From Verrucomicrobiota bacterium (GTDB taxonomy: Bacteria > Verrucomicrobiota > Verrucomicrobiia > CAIQCK01), in contig JACRQF010000010.1 in NCBI GenBank assembly GCA_016222825.1, positions 310,001-374,000 of the forward strand: a stretch of DNA of 64,000 nt. Direction: 5' to 3'. A program made the translations under genes and the position numbers. Shown piece by piece: positions 64,000-64,000 of this stretch (position 1 is its first letter; every line of letters starts with the position of its first letter). The notes under the pieces were generated by a model. It saw only the letters and a list, made by a program, of their open reading frames with translations. It was not told the DNA's origin and searched no databases.

Positions 64000-64000
64000 G

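Overview
The window looks like a chromosomal segment of a high-GC, Gram-negative member of the Verrucomicrobiota (Limisphaerales/Pedosphaera-like). The reasons are BamA, Skp and LpxD homologues (an outer membrane with lipid A), a Tat-exported Gfo/Idh oxidoreductase, CBM9/DUF6067-type glycan proteins, a PEP-CTERM signal, and above all a bacterial microcompartment (BMC) operon of the Planctomycetes-Verrucomicrobia type. The taxon is inferred from gene content; there is no rRNA in the window.

Layout. 1-7.6 kb: the end of a nucleoside 2-deoxyribosyltransferase-like gene, a Tat-secreted Gfo/Idh dehydrogenase, a rhodanese, a small membrane protein, two exported proteins of unknown role, then a patch of broken glycan genes and a class III nucleotide cyclase-like protein. 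7.7-19.5 kb: a long minus-strand housekeeping series, in transcription order FHA protein, prs, rplY, pth, rpsF, ssb, rpsR, rplI, dnaB, bamA, skp-like, lpxD and pyruvoyl arginine decarboxylase. It couples nucleotide supply, translation, replication and outer-membrane building. 19.5-20.2 kb: a sulfatase remnant and a tRNA-Leu(UAG). 20.3-40.4 kb: an accessory region with two minus-strand genes. The first is a roughly 6,250-residue secreted repeat protein (NHL, fibronectin-like, putative Ig, a roughly 10.5-kb beta-helix-like region, three complete seven-blade RCC1 propellers, dockerin, two Calx-beta). Directly downstream lies an unusual in-frame fusion of a PEP-CTERM protein to an exopolysaccharide sugar transferase.

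41-49 kb: nitroreductase and flavin-reductase pair, a GspF-like protein divergent from a pseudopilin and a zinc-ribbon protein, folE with a good sigma70-type promoter, miaB, a membrane protein, a family 9 glycosyltransferase and another membrane protein. Several intergenic spacers, and two coding regions, carry short interspersed repeats.

49-57.6 kb: an eleven-gene minus-strand BMC operon (PduL phosphotransacylase, three BMC-H, acetate kinase, three BMC-P, CoA-acylating aldehyde dehydrogenase, class II sugar-phosphate aldolase, and a LacD/DeoC-like TIM-barrel protein) with a divergent DeoR-family regulator. Together these would cleave a deoxy-sugar phosphate (fucose or rhamnose type) to lactaldehyde plus DHAP, and oxidise the aldehyde to acyl-CoA, acyl phosphate and acid plus ATP, with the aldehyde step inside a protein shell. 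A TTGACA-N17-TATTTA promoter flanked by an inverted 7-mer pair lies in the divergent spacer.

57.8-64 kb: an exported PQQ-like beta-propeller protein, then a minus-strand set for glycan binding or degradation: a CBM9-DUF6067 protein of 1,129 residues, a LamG-like protein, and a gene running off the window. With the BMC operon this suggests degradation of complex, fucose- or rhamnose-containing polysaccharide.
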